Shown here in pieces: positions 40,541 to 50,278 of a DNA stretch of 64,000 nucleotides. The DNA comes from Ramlibacter terrae. Its GTDB lineage: Bacteria; Pseudomonadota; Gammaproteobacteria; Burkholderiales; Burkholderiaceae_C. The notes beneath the pieces were generated by a model that saw nothing but the letters and a program-made list of their open reading frames with translations, was not told the DNA's origin and searched no databases. The stretch covers positions 4,712,001 through 4,776,000 of the forward strand of contig CP053418.1 in the NCBI GenBank assembly GCA_013127575.1, in the 5' to 3' direction. How positions within the stretch are numbered: position 1 is the stretch's first letter; each line of letters begins with the position of its first letter. The translations under genes and the position numbers were made by a program.

Positions 40541-41398
40541 TCAGTGGGCGTCGTGGGGCCGGCCGATGTAGACGAGCGTCAGCATCATGAACACGAAGGC
40601 CTGCAGCGTGATGATCAGGATGTGGAAGATCGCCCAGGCCGAGCCCGCGATGATGTGGCCGATGGCCAGGCCGATGCCGGTGGCGTTCAGCGCGAAGGCG
40701 CCGCCCATCAGGGCGATCAGCATGAAGATCAGTTCGCCGGCGTACATGTTGCCGAACAGCCGCATGCCGTGCGAAACGGTCTTGGCCACGAACTCGATGA
40801 TCTGCATCATGAAGTTGAAGGGCCACAGCACCGGGTGCGAGCCGAAGGGCGCGGTGAAGAGCTCGTGCGCCCAGCCGCCCAGCCCCTTGACCTTGATGTT
40901 GTAGAACAGGCAGACCAGCAGCACGCCGAGCGACAGGCCCATGGTGATCGACAGGTCGGCGGTCGGCACGACGCGCATGTAGGCGTGGTGCGGATCGTGG
41001 CCGGCGGCGCCGTAGATCTTTTCCCAGATCACGGGCAGCAGGTCGACCGGCAGCAGGTCCATCGCGTTCATCAGGAAGATCCAGACGAACACGGTCAGCG
41101 CCAGCGGGGCCACGAACTTGCGGCTTTGCGCGTTGTGGACGATGCCCTTGGCCTGCGAGTCGACCATCTCGACCAGGATTTCCACGGCGGCCTGGAAGCG
41201 GCCCGGCACGCCGGAGGTGGCCTTGCGGGCGGCCTTCCAGAGCAGCAGGCAGCCGATGATGCCCAGCGAGATCGACCAGAACAGCGAGTCAAAGTTGAAC
41301 ACCGAGAAGTCGACCACGTTGGTCGGCTTGTGGTTCTGCAGGTGCGTCAGGTGATGGACGATGTACTCGCCTGCGGTGGGTCCGGATGCAGCAGCCAT
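40541..41398 (-). CDS. atpB: ATP synthase a subunit
   Basis: Stator a subunit with the proton half-channels. 285 residues, intact. The essential Arg lies in VSHGMRLFGNMYAGELIFML, followed by IFHILIITLQAFVFMMLTLV. Five to six membrane helices are visible. Follows atpI and precedes atpE. Confidence 0.96.
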   Translation of the reverse strand: MAAASGPTAGEYIVHHLTHLQNHKPTNVVDFSVFNFDSLFWSISLGIIGCLLLWKAARKATSGVPGRFQAAVEILVEMVDSQAKGIVHNAQSRKFVAPLALTVFVWIFLMNAMDLLPVDLLPVIWEKIYGAAGHDPHHAYMRVVPTADLSITMGLSLGVLLVCLFYNIKVKGLGGWAHELFTAPFGSHPVLWPFNFMMQIIEFVAKTVSHGMRLFGNMYAGELIFMLIALMGGAFALNATGIGLAIGHIIAGSAWAIFHILIITLQAFVFMMLTLVYIGRPHDAH

Positions 41399-41411
41399 GT
41401 TGTGAGTAGAT

Positions 41412-41893
41412 TCAGCTTCGTTTCGTCTTGGGCCGCGGCGAAAACGCCAGGGCCACCCAGTACACCTTCATCGCGAGGATCAAGCCCACCAGCAAAGCCG
41501 GCCAGCTCAGTCCCGCCACCAGCCGAGGCGCGGGGCCAACATGGCCAGCGTCAAGGCGATCTTCACCATCTCCCAGAGCAGGAACCCGACAGCCGCGGAC
41601 CCTGCATTGAGCGACGAAAACCTGCCGGTCAGCCCCCGCGCGAACACGGCCGCGGGGATCACCACGGCCGATGCGCCATACGCAACGGACCAACCGACGT
41701 TTTGCTTTCCGGTCAGGACCCAGGCCACCAGCGCCGCCACGAGCCCCACCCCAGCCTGCCCCACCACCACCCACCGGGGAGACAAGGGTGGGTTCTGCTC
41801 GCGCACGCGGCGCGCCTCTTCGGCGCTCAGCGGCTGGATGGGGGAGGCTTCCTCTGTGTCTTCAGGCAGCGGGGCGATGTTGTTGTTGGGCAT
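41412..41893 (-). CDS. atpI: ATP synthase subunit I
   Basis: AtpI-type membrane protein, thought to help c-ring assembly or Mg uptake. It starts MPNNNIAPLPEDTEEA at 41893, with a Pro/Glu-rich soluble N-terminus and four hydrophobic helices (WVVVGQAGVGLVAALVAWVL, ... ALLVGLILAMKVYWVALAF). One C is missing near 41525 (GGCCTGGTGG read as GGCTGGTGG). First gene of the atp operon. Confidence 0.85.
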
Positions 41894-41934
41894 GGGCCGC
41901 CGCGTCAAGGCCTGAAAATTTCGGAAAGCCGCTC

Positions 41935-41940
41935 ATTATA
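41935..41940 (-). promoter_or_regulatory. -10 box of the ATP synthase operon
   Basis: A perfect TATAAT on the minus strand, about 42 bases before the atpI ATG. No good TTGACA lies at the right distance upstream, so only the -10 is annotated. Its position in an otherwise GC-rich divergent interval makes it the best candidate start of the nine-gene transcript. Confidence 0.6.
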
Positions 41941-42000
41941 AGTAGAAACCCAGCCCGGTCCGGAAGCCCCGCACAATCAGTCCCGAACCGGGGACCTTCC

Positions 42001-42447
42001 ATGCGCAACATCCTCCTCTTCCTCCATCTCGCCGCCGCCATCTTCTGGATGGGTGGCATGGCCTTCATGGTGCTGTCGCTGCGCCCCGCCGCGCACGCGC
42101 AATTGCAGCCGCCGGTGCGCCTGCCGCTGATGGTCGAGGTGCTGCGGCGCTTCTTCGTCATCGTGATGATCGGCATCGCCGTGCTGCTCGTCACGGGTGT
42201 GGCGCTGATGCTGCAGGTGCCCGGCGGCCGCGCGCCGGTCGGCTGGCACGTGATGGCGGGGCTGGGCATCGTGATGATGCTCATCTTCGGCCACATCTTC
42301 TTCGCCCCGTGGCGAAGGCTGCGCGCGGCCGTGGCGGCGCAGGACTGGCCCGAAGGCGGCAAGCGCATGAACCAGATCGCGCTGCTGGTGAAGATCAATC
42401 TCGGCTTGGGCTGGGTGGCGATCGCCGCCGTGATCCTGTGGGGCTGA
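42001..42447 (+). CDS. four-helix inner-membrane protein (CopD-like)
   Basis: Integral membrane protein of 148 residues, intact. Four hydrophobic helices: NILLFLHLAAAIFWMGGMAF, FFVIVMIGIAVLLVTGVAL, WHVMAGLGIVMMLIFGHIFF and INLGLGWVAIAAVIL. The first-helix His and the His in the third helix resemble the CopD/DUF2269-type membrane proteins, some of which bind haem or copper; this is a weak suggestion. ATG at 42001 lies opposite the atpI promoter region. The next gene overlaps its end. Confidence 0.6.
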   Translation: MRNILLFLHLAAAIFWMGGMAFMVLSLRPAAHAQLQPPVRLPLMVEVLRRFFVIVMIGIAVLLVTGVALMLQVPGGRAPVGWHVMAGLGIVMMLIFGHIFFAPWRRLRAAVAAQDWPEGGKRMNQIALLVKINLGLGWVAIAAVILWG

Positions 42448-43504
42448 AGCGGCGGCTGGCGCTGGCCGCCGGCGCCCTCTGCGCGCTGGCGCTGCACGCC
42501 AATCCGCACTACGACGCCTCGCGTCCGCACCACACGCCCGACGGCTTTCGCAACCTGCACGGCGCGCAGGTGAACAAGCCGTTCTCGTGGCTGCTGCGCT
42601 GGCGCTGGCAGGCCTGGCGGGAGGGACTGCCGAAGCCGCCGCAGGAAGCGACGCCGGTGGTGCAGCCGCAACTCGCGCAGCTGGCTGCCGCGCGGGAAGC
42701 GTCGGCAACGTGGATCGGGCATGCGACGGTGCTGGTGCAGAGCGGCGGCCTCAACATCCTCACCGACCCGGTGTTCAGCGAACGCGCATCTCCCGTGAGC
42801 TTCTTCGGGCCGAAGCGCGCCGTGGCGCCGGGCATCGCGCTCGACGACCTGCCGCCCATCGACGTCGTCATCGTCTCGCACAACCACTACGACCACCTCG
42901 ATCGTGCCAGTGTCGTGCGCCTGAACGAACGCGGCGCGGGCAAGACGCTGTTCCTGGTGCCGCTCGGGCTGAAGGCGTTCTTCGCCGGCGAGGGCATCGC
43001 CAACGTGGTGGAACTGGATTGGTGGGACGTGCACCGCGTGGCCGGCGCGGAGTTCCAGCTGCTGCCGGTGCAGCACTGGTCCGCGCGCGGCCTGCACGAC
43101 CGCAACAAGACGCTGTGGGGCGGCTGGGGCGTGTTCGCGCCCGACCTGCGCTGGTACTTCTCCGGCGACGCCGGCTACAGCCCAGACTTCGCCGGGGTTC
43201 GCGAGCGGCTCGCCCCGCGCGTGCGCGACGGCGCCCTCTTCGACCTGGCGCTGCTGGCCGTGGGCGCCTACGAGCCGCGCTGGTTCATGAAGGAGCAGCA
43301 CATGAACCCGGCCGAGGCGGTGCAGGCGCACAAGGACTGGCCGCGCGCCGCAGCATCGGCATCCACTGGGGCACCTTCTCGCTGACCGACGAACCGCTCG
43401 ACCACCCGCCCCGCGACCTGGCGGCGGCGCGCGCCGCAGGCGGCGTGGGCGAGCAGGACTTCTTCGTGCTGCCCATCGGCGGGACCTGGCGCCCGCCGAA
43501 ATAG
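42438..43504 (+). CDS. MBL-fold metallo-hydrolase (NAPE-PLD/UlaG-like)
   Basis: Metallo-beta-lactamase-fold hydrolase, probably exported or membrane-anchored (LALAAGALCALALHA at the N-terminus). Metal motif HNHYDHLD (HxHxDH) near residue 155, then LPVQHWSARGLHDRNKTLWG, WYFSGDAGYSPDF and IGIHWGTFSLTDEP, which together match the N-acyl-phosphatidylethanolamine phospholipase D-like group. Start GTG 42438, overlapping the previous gene by 10 bases. One C is missing near 43342 (GACCTGGCC read as GACTGGCC). Substrate unknown. Confidence 0.8.
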
Positions 43505-43517
43505 GGACAATGGCGGC

Positions 43518-44404
43518 ATGACCGAACCGATCCCCGCCCTGCCCTGCTGGCTCAACGGAGAGCTGAGCAACGTCCGCGATGCCAAGGTGAGCGTGCTCGA
43601 CCGCGGCTTCATCTTCGGCGACGGCATCTACGAGGTGGTGCCCGCCTACGAAGGCCGCCCGTTCCGCTTCGAGGAGCACATGGCGCGGCTGGACCGCAGC
43701 CTGGGCGAACTGCGCATCGCGAACCCGATGGACCGCGCGGGCTGGCGCCGGGTGGTCGACCAGCTGATCGCCGCCTACGCGCAGTACGTCGGCAAGAAGC
43801 CGGAGGAGACCAACCAGCTCGTGTACCTGCAGGTCACGCGCGGCGTTGCCATGCGCGACCACGTGATGCCGCCGGACCTGGCGCCCACGGTGTTCGGCAT
43901 GGTGAACCGCCTCTACATCTACACGGCGGAAGAACGCGCGCAGGGCGTGGCCTGCGTGACGGCGGACGATTTCCGCTGGAAGAAGGCCCACATCAAGACC
44001 ACCAGCCTGGCGGGCGCGGTGCTGTCGCGGCAGATCAGCGCGGACGAAGGCGCCAACGAGACGGTGATGTTCCGCGACGGCTTCCTGAGCGAAGCCGCCG
44101 CCTCGAACGTGTGGGTGGTGAAGGACGGCGTGGTGCTCGGCCCGCCCAAGGACCACTGGTGCTGGAAGGCATCCGCTACGGCCTGATCGAGCAGTTGTGC
44201 CGCGACGCCGGCGTGAAGTTCGAGCTGCGGCGCGTTTCGCGCGAGGAAGTGCTGGCGGCCGACGAGATCATTCTGTCGTCCGCTACCAAGGAAGTCCTGC
44301 CCTGCACGAAGCTGGACGGCAAGCCGGTTGGAAACGGCAAGCCCGGCCCCATCTACGAGAAGCTGTTCCAAGGCTATCAGCAGGCCAAACGCTCCTCCAA
44401 CTGA
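43518..44404 (+). CDS. dat: D-amino acid aminotransferase
   Basis: PLP fold-type IV transaminase, probably D-alanine/D-glutamate interconversion supplying cell-wall D-amino acids. Landmarks: VSVLDRGFIFGDGIYEVVPA, the PLP Lys160 in AHIKTTSLAGAVLSRQ, SEAAASNVWVVKDG and ATKEVLPCTKLDG. One C is missing near 44163 (CACCTGGTG read as CACTGGTG), where KDHLVLEGIRYGL should be continuous. Branched-chain aminotransferase is the alternative, but the lipoate-cluster position is typical of dat in Burkholderiales. Followed directly by the DUF493 gene. Confidence 0.88.
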
Positions 44405-44715
44405 ATGTCCGCCTCCATCCACCCGCCCGTTCCGCCGACCCCCTCCACCGATCCGCGCAAGGATTCGCTGATCGAGTACCCGTCGCAGTTCCCCATCAAG
44501 GTGATGGGCGCGAAGGTGGATGGCTTCGTCCACGAAATCACGAAGATCGCGCGCGAGTTCGATCCCGGCTTCGACGCGTCGACGGTGGAATTGCGCGACA
44601 GCTCCGCCGGCAACTACCGGGCATCACGATCACCGTGACGGCCACCAGCCGCGAGCAACTCGACAACCTCTACCGGGCGCTGACCTCGCACCCGATGGTC
44701 AAGGTCGTCCTCTAA
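44405..44715 (+). CDS. DUF493 (YbeD) family protein
   Basis: Small soluble ACT-like protein of about 103 residues. It reads LIEYPSQFPIKVMGAKVDG and ITVTATSREQLDNLYRALTS, ending HPMVKVVL. YbeD-type proteins lie beside lipB in most gamma- and betaproteobacteria and are suspected regulators of lipoate metabolism. One T is missing near 44617 (TACCTGGGC read as TACCGGGC), restoring NYLGITITV. The ATG directly abuts the dat stop, with lipB four bases downstream. Confidence 0.88.
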
Positions 44716-44718
44716 GCC

Positions 44719-45370
44719 ATGCAGGTCCGGGTGCTGGGCCGGGTGGACTACCTGCCCACGGTCCAGGCCATGCAGGCCTTCACCGAGGCGCGCACCGACG
44801 CCACGCCGGACGAACTCTGGCTGTGCGAGCACCCGCCGGTGTACACGCAGGGGCTCGCCGGCAAGCCGGAGCACGTGCTGGCGCCGGGCGGCATCCCCGT
44901 CATCGCCACCAACCGCGGCGGCCGGTCACGTTCCATGGGCCGGGGCAAGTCGTTGCCTATCCGCTGGTCGACTTGCGGCGGGCCGGGTACTTCGTCAAGG
45001 AGTACGTGTACCGGGTGGAGGAGGCGGTGGTGCGCACGCTGTTCGAGTTCGGCGTGACCGGGCATCGGGTGCGCGGGGCGCCGGGAATCTACGTGCGCCT
45101 CGAGGAGCCGGGCGGCAACGCCGTCACGCGCGCCGACAGCTTTGAAGGCCTCGGCAAGATCGCGGCGCTGGGCATCAAGGTCTCGCGCCACTGCACCTAC
45201 CACGGCGTCGCGCTGAACGTCGCGATGGACTGGAACCCTTCTCGCGGATCAACCCCTGCGGCTATGCCGGGCTGCGAACCGTCGACCTTTCTACAATCGG
45301 GGTTTCCACCACGTGGAATGATGCGGCCATGGTGCTGGGCCACAAGCTCCATGCACTGCTGGCTCCCTGA
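44719..45370 (+). CDS. lipB: octanoyltransferase
   Basis: Transfers octanoate from acyl-carrier protein to lipoyl domains, first step of lipoate synthesis. Motifs: [37 protein letters not shown] (after repair), GAPGIYVR, FEGLGKIAALGIKVSRHCTY with the catalytic Lys and Cys region HG, and INPCGYAGL. Shifts near 44924 (CCAGG read as CCGG) and 45238 (one C of a C-run). Repaired length 217 residues. Followed 12 bases later by lipA. Confidence 0.94.
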
Positions 45371-45382
45371 CCCGAGGACCCC

Positions 45383-46381
45383 ATGAGCTCCAACCCCGTC
45401 GTGCGCGAAGCGCAGTCCGTCGAGACCTACCAGGCCACCGCCAAGCAGAAGGCGGCGGCCAAGCTGTCGCGCATCCCGGTGAAGGTGGAAGCGGGCGAGA
45501 TCCTGAAGAAGCCGGACTGGATCCGCGTCAAGGCGGGCTCGGCCAGCTCGCGCTTCTACGAGATCAAGCAGATCCTGCGCGAGCACAAGCTGCACACGGT
45601 GTGCGAGGAAGCGTCGTGCCCGAACATCGGCGAATGCTTCGGCAAGGGGACGGCCACCTTCATGATCATGGGCGACAAGTGCACGCGGCGCTGCCCGTTC
45701 TGCGACGTCGGCCACGGCCGCCCCGATCCGCTCGACGTGAACGAGCCGGAGAACCTGGCCAAGACCATCGCGGCGCTGAACCTGAAGTACGTGGTGATCA
45801 CCAGCGTCGACCGCGACGACCTGCGCGACGGCGGCGCCGGCCACTTCGTCGAGTGCATCCGCAGGACGCGCGAGCTGTCGCCGCAGACCACCATCGAGGT
45901 GCTGGTGCCCGACTTCCGCGGCCGCGACGACCGCGCGCTGGAGATCCTGAAGGCCGCACCGCCCGACGTGATGAACCACAACACGGAGACGATCCCGCGC
46001 CTGTACAAGGAAGCGCGGCCCGGCTCCGACTACCAGTTCAGCCTGAACCTGCTGAAGAAGTTCAAGGCGCTGCATCCGAACGTGCCGACCAAGAGCGGCA
46101 TCATGGTCGGCCCGGGCGAGAACGACGACGAGATCCTGCAGGTGATGCGCGACATGCGCGCGCACGACATCGACATGCTGACCATCGGCCAGTACCTCGC
46201 GCCCACGCTGTCGCACCTGCCGGTGCGCCGCTACGTGCACCCGGACACCTTCAAGATGTTCGAGGCGAAGGCGTACGAGATGGGCTTCACGCACGCCGCC
46301 GTCGGCGCGATGGTCCGCAGCTCGTACCACGCCGACCAGCAGGCGCATGCCGCGGGCGTGGCGGTCGGCCAGTCCGCCTGA
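45383..46381 (+). CDS. lipA: lipoyl synthase
   Basis: Radical SAM enzyme inserting two sulfurs into octanoyl-lipoyl domains. 332 residues, intact. The auxiliary cluster cysteines are C74, C79 and C85 (CEEASCPNIGEC) and the radical SAM cluster cysteines C100, C104 and C107 (CTRRCPFC). The C-terminal region has the conserved arginines in LPVRRYVHPDTF and RSSYHADQQ. Operon dat-DUF493-lipB-lipA. Confidence 0.97.
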   Translation: MSSNPVVREAQSVETYQATAKQKAAAKLSRIPVKVEAGEILKKPDWIRVKAGSASSRFYEIKQILREHKLHTVCEEASCPNIGECFGKGTATFMIMGDKCTRRCPFCDVGHGRPDPLDVNEPENLAKTIAALNLKYVVITSVDRDDLRDGGAGHFVECIRRTRELSPQTTIEVLVPDFRGRDDRALEILKAAPPDVMNHNTETIPRLYKEARPGSDYQFSLNLLKKFKALHPNVPTKSGIMVGPGENDDEILQVMRDMRAHDIDMLTIGQYLAPTLSHLPVRRYVHPDTFKMFEAKAYEMGFTHAAVGAMVRSSYHADQQAHAAGVAVGQSA

Positions 46382-46383
46382 GC

Positions 46384-47205
46384 GTGCATCCGAACGGGTA
46401 TGCCCTCGGCGCGATCGCGCTGTGGGCCTCGCTCGCCACCCTCGGCGTCACGCTGCGCCACGTCCCGCCGTTCCTGCTGACCGGGCTCGCGCTGGTGATC
46501 GGCAGCATCCCGGCCTGGCCGCTGTTCAAGCAGTGGAAGGTGCCGCCGCGCACGCTGGCACTGGGCATCTACGGCCTGTTCGGCTATCACTTCCTGCTGT
46601 TCATCGCGCTGCGCCTGGCGCCGCCGGTGGAAGCCAACCTGGTCAACTACCTGTGGCCGCTGCTGATCGTGGTGCTGGCGCCCGTGATCCTGCCGAACCT
46701 GCGGCTGCGCGCGGCGCACGTGCTGGCGGCGCTGGCCGGCTTCTCCGGCGCGGCGGTCGCGATCCTCGGGGGCGGCGGCGCCAGCGGCGCCTGGTCCTGG
46801 GGCTACCTGCCCGCGCTGGCCTCGGCATTCATCTGGGCCACCTACTCGCTCTGGACGCGCAGCGTGCCGGCCTTCCCGACCGCCGCCATCGGGCTGTTCG
46901 GGCTGGTCTCCGGCGTGCTCTCGCTGCTTTGCCACGCGGCGCTGGAGCCGTCGGTGGCGCTGTCGGGCCGCGACTGGATGCTGATCGCGGTGATGGGCCT
47001 GGGCCCGTTGGGCGCGGCGTTCTTCCTCTGGGACAAGGCGCTGAAGGGCGGCGATGCCCGCCAGATCGGCATCCTGAGCTACCTGACGCCGCTGTTGTCG
47101 ACCACGCTGCTGGTGCTGGTGACGGGCCGCGCCTTCAGCGCCAGCATCCTGCTGGCCGCGGCGCTGATCATCGGCGCGGCCATCGCCGGAACGCGCGCGC
47201 GCTGA
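46384..47205 (+). CDS. EamA/DMT family transporter
   Basis: Inner-membrane drug/metabolite transporter of 273 residues, intact, with ten hydrophobic helices in two EamA repeats (first around LWASLATLGVTLRHVPPFLL, second around PALASAFIWATYSLWTRSVP). The motif APPVEANLVNYLWPLLIVVL is frequent in aromatic-amino-acid-type EamA exporters such as YddG; the substrate is not established here. Start GTG 46384 just after the lipA stop. Confidence 0.78.
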   Translation: MHPNGYALGAIALWASLATLGVTLRHVPPFLLTGLALVIGSIPAWPLFKQWKVPPRTLALGIYGLFGYHFLLFIALRLAPPVEANLVNYLWPLLIVVLAPVILPNLRLRAAHVLAALAGFSGAAVAILGGGGASGAWSWGYLPALASAFIWATYSLWTRSVPAFPTAAIGLFGLVSGVLSLLCHAALEPSVALSGRDWMLIAVMGLGPLGAAFFLWDKALKGGDARQIGILSYLTPLLSTTLLVLVTGRAFSASILLAAALIIGAAIAGTRAR

Positions 47206-47208
47206 GCG

Positions 47209-47746
47209 TCAGCCGGTGCGGGTGTAGCGCAGGCCCAGCGTCACGCTTTCGGTGGACGTCGGAATCCGCTGCCCGTCGACGGTGCCGCCCCGGGTGACAT
47301 TGACGCTCAGGTCGAAGGACACGCGGCTGCCGACGCCGCAGGGATCGCAGCCCGGTAGTTGCCGGCTTCGAAGCTGTTGATGACGAGCGTGTAGTCGGTG
47401 TTCGGGCCGGTCACGCGGATGGTGGCGCCCGAGATCGCCACGGTGTAGCCCCGGAAGTTGGAGCTGGAGACCTGCCGCGCCACTTCTTCGGAGGTCATGC
47501 GGTCGACCTGGTCCGCGCTCGGCACCCCGCTGGCGGGCACCGTCACCGGGCCGGACGAGTTGCCGCCCTCGCTCACCCTCAGTTGCCGGTGCCTTCGAAC
47601 ACCACGGCCGGCGGCGGTTCGGGCGCGTCGTCGCCGCCCCCGCCTCCCCCACCGCCGCAGCCGGCGACGCCCGCTGCCAGCACCAGCGACAACACGGCGA
47701 ACCCGCCGCGCACCCACCCCGAAATCCCTGTTGAAACTGCTTCATG
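47209..47746 (-). CDS. hypothetical lipoprotein with poly-Gly stretch
   Basis: Probable outer-membrane or periplasmic lipoprotein: hydrophobic signal FAVLSLVLAAGVAGC with the Cys followed by eight glycines, then DDAPEPPPAVVFEGTGN. The body (VPSADQVDRMTSEEVARQVS, YTVAISGATIRVTGPNTDYT) and the end (SESVTLGL-like RYTRTG) look beta-rich. Frames change near 47730, 47580 and 47345. ATG at 47746 follows GAGGAG. Family not recognised. Confidence 0.5.
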
Positions 47747-47797
47747 TCCACGCCCTCCTCGGCGCGAACACATCGTAACGTCGGCCCGGTCGGGCGC

Positions 47798-49570
47798 TCA
47801 AGCCTCGAGCGCGCGCGCCGGATCTTCCGATGCCACGACGCCACGGGCCCACCCCTCCAGCCGCGCAGTGTCGGCCCGCAGCACCTCCTGCTTCACCGCG
47901 AGGATCTGCGCCGGGTGCATGGAGAAGCTGCGCAGGCCGAGGCCCAGCAGCAGGCGCGTGAACTGCACGTCGCCGGCCATCTCGCCGCACACCGCGACGT
48001 CCTTGCCCGGCGGCGGCACTCGGCGATGGTGTCGGCCACCGTGCCCCCAGCACCGCGGGGTGGCACGGGTCGTAGAGGTGCGCCACCGATTCGTCGGCGC
48101 GGTCGATGGCCAGCGTGTACTGGATCAGGTCGTTGGTGCCGATCGACAGGAAGTCGAAGTACTTCAGGAAGGTCCGCAGCGACAGCGCCGCCGCCGGGAT
48201 CTCGATCATGGCGCCGACCTGCACGTTGCCGTAAGGCGTGCCGCGGTTGTCCAGCTCCGCACGCGCGAAGTCGACCAGCGACAAGGTCTGGCGGATCTCC
48301 GTGCCGTGCGCCAGCATCGGCACCAGCAGGTTGACCGGCCCGTGCAGCGCCGCGCGCAGGATCGCGCGCAGCTGCGTGCGGAACATCTCCGGCTCCGACA
48401 GGCTCCAGCGGATCGCCCGCAGGCCCAGCGCCGGGTTCAGGTGGGCGGCGTCGCGACGGCTTTCGTCCAGCGGCTTGTCGGCGCCGACGTCCACCGTGCG
48501 GATCGTCACCGGCCGGCCCTGCATGCCTTCGACGGCACGGCGGTAGGCGAGGTACTGCTCTCCTCCTCGTCGGGCATGCGGCCCTGGCGGCCCATGAACA
48601 GGAACTCGCTGCGGAACAGGCCGACCCCGGCGGCGCCGGCATGCAGCGCGGTCGCCGCGTCTTCGGGCAGCTCGATGTTGGCGAGCAGCTCCACCTTCTG
48701 GCCGTCGAGCGTGACGGCGGGCGTGTGGCGCAGGCGGCCCGGGCGGCCCCGCTCCAGTTCGGCCTGCCGCTGCTTGTAGCCGTACTCCGCCAGGATGATC
48801 GGCGACGGGTCGACGATCATCACGCCGCTGTCGCCGTCGATGATCACCCAGTCGTCCTGCCGCACCAGCTGGCTCGCGCTGCGGGCGCCGACCACCGCGG
48901 GGATGTCGAGGCTGCGGGCCACGATGGCGGTATGCGACGTCTTGCCGCCGACGTCGGTGACGAAGCCGGCGAACACGCTCTGCTTGAACTGCAGCATGTC
49001 GGCCGGCGACAGGTCGTGCGCCACCAGCACCAGCGGCACGTCGACACTGTCGTCTTCGAGCAGCAGGTCCTGCTGCGTCTTGCGGCGCGGCGAAGGCGGC
49101 TGCGCCACCGGCGAGCCGATGCCCTTCATGTAGCGCAGGATGCGTTCGGCGACCTGCTCGAGGTCGGCCTTGCGCTCGCGCAGGTAGTCGTCCTCCATGT
49201 CGTCGAACTGGCGCGACAGGATCTCGAGCTGCGTCGTCAGCGCCCATTCGGCGTTGTACAGGCGCTCGCTGATCCAGTTCTTCACGCCCGTGATCAGCTC
49301 CTCGTCCTGCAGCAGCATCAGGTGGACGTCGAGCAGCGCCGACAGCTCGTGCGGCGCTTCCTTGGGCCCCATGCCGGCGATGGTGGTCTGCAGCCGGTGG
49401 ATCTCGTCGACGACGGCGTCGCGGCCGGCGCGCACCCGCGCGATCTCGGTCTCGACCTCGTGCGGCTTGACGAAGTAGTGGGCGACGTCGGCCCGGCCGG
49501 AACCGACCACGACCGCGCGACCGATGGCGATGCCCCGGGCGACAGCGATGCCGTGGACGGCGAAGGTCAT
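47798..49570 (-). CDS. ptsI: PTS enzyme I (phosphoenolpyruvate-protein phosphotransferase)
   Basis: Cytoplasmic PEP-dependent kinase of HPr. The phosphorylated His213 is in DVGGKTSHTAIVARSLDIPA. The C-terminal barrel has EFLFMGR, PVTIRTVDVGADKPL, FLSIGTNDLIQYTLAIDR and the acidic Cys motif VCGEMAGD. Frames change near 48558, 48045 and 48016; EEEQYLAYRRAVEGM should be continuous at the first. It follows ptsH by 13 bases. In relatives this PTS has no sugar permease and acts as a regulatory phosphorelay. Confidence 0.93.
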
Positions 49571-49583
49571 GGCGCGGCGGGCC

Positions 49584-49853
49584 TCACTCGCCTTCGCCGA
49601 ACTTGTCGGCGATCAGCGCCAGCAGCGCGTCCATGGCTTCCTGCTCGCGCTCGCCGCTGGTCTCCAGCGTGACCTCGGTGCCGAAGCCCGCGGCCAGCAT
49701 CATCACGCCCATGATGCTCTTGGCGTTGACGCGGCGCTCGCCGCGGCTCATGAAGACCTCGCACGGGTAGCTGCCCGCGAGCTTGGTGAGCTTGGCCGAT
49801 GCCCGCGCGTGCAGGCCCAGCTTATTGCTGATGGTCGTGTTCTTCTTGATCAT
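49584..49853 (-). CDS. ptsH: phosphocarrier protein HPr
   Basis: 89 residues, intact. The phosphorylation site His15 lies in KLGLHARASAKLTKLA and the regulatory Ser46 in NAKSIMGVMMLAAGFG. It transfers phosphate from enzyme I to the EIIA upstream. The EIIA gene probably extends into its first 32 bases in another frame. Confidence 0.96.
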   Translation of the reverse strand: MIKKNTTISNKLGLHARASAKLTKLAGSYPCEVFMSRGERRVNAKSIMGVMMLAAGFGTEVTLETSGEREQEAMDALLALIADKFGEGE

Positions 49854-50278
49854 GGTTGCGTCGGGCCTGGTTCTGCGGCGCGGTGATGGCCACCTGCATC
49901 ACGCGCCCGGGTGCCGCCCACCACGGCGCGCGACACCATCTGTTCGAGAGATTCGTGGCGGTAGCTGACGCTGCGCAGCAGCATCGGCAGGTTGACGCCG
50001 GTGATCAGGCGCGAGGTGACGCCGTCCACCAGCTTCTGCGCCACGTTGCTCGGCGTGGCCCCGAAGATGTCGGCCAGCACCAGCACGCCCTTGATGCCCG
50101 CCACTTCCTTGAGCTGCTCCAGCGCGATGCGGGCGGCGGCCAGCGTCTCCTCGGGGCGCAGGTTCGGCTGCACGTCGATGGCCATCACGTGGTCCGCGCA
50201 ATCGGGGAAGACGTGCAGCGCGCATTGCCGCAGGGCATTGGCCAGCGGGGCGTGCGCGATCAGCAGGATGGCATTCAT
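49822..50278 (-). CDS. PTS EIIA component, mannose/fructose type
   Basis: EIIA-Man-like domain protein, phosphorylated by HPr on His9 (MNAILLIAHAPLANAL). Further features: FPDCADHVMAIDVQ, VLVLADIFGATPSNVAQKL and ITGVNLPMLLRSVSYRHESL. A shift near 49910 hides the true C-terminus MQVAITAPQNQARRNHDQ, which runs to a TAA at 49822 inside ptsH. No EIIB/C/D genes are nearby. The ATG overlaps the MFS stop (ATGA). Confidence 0.88.
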
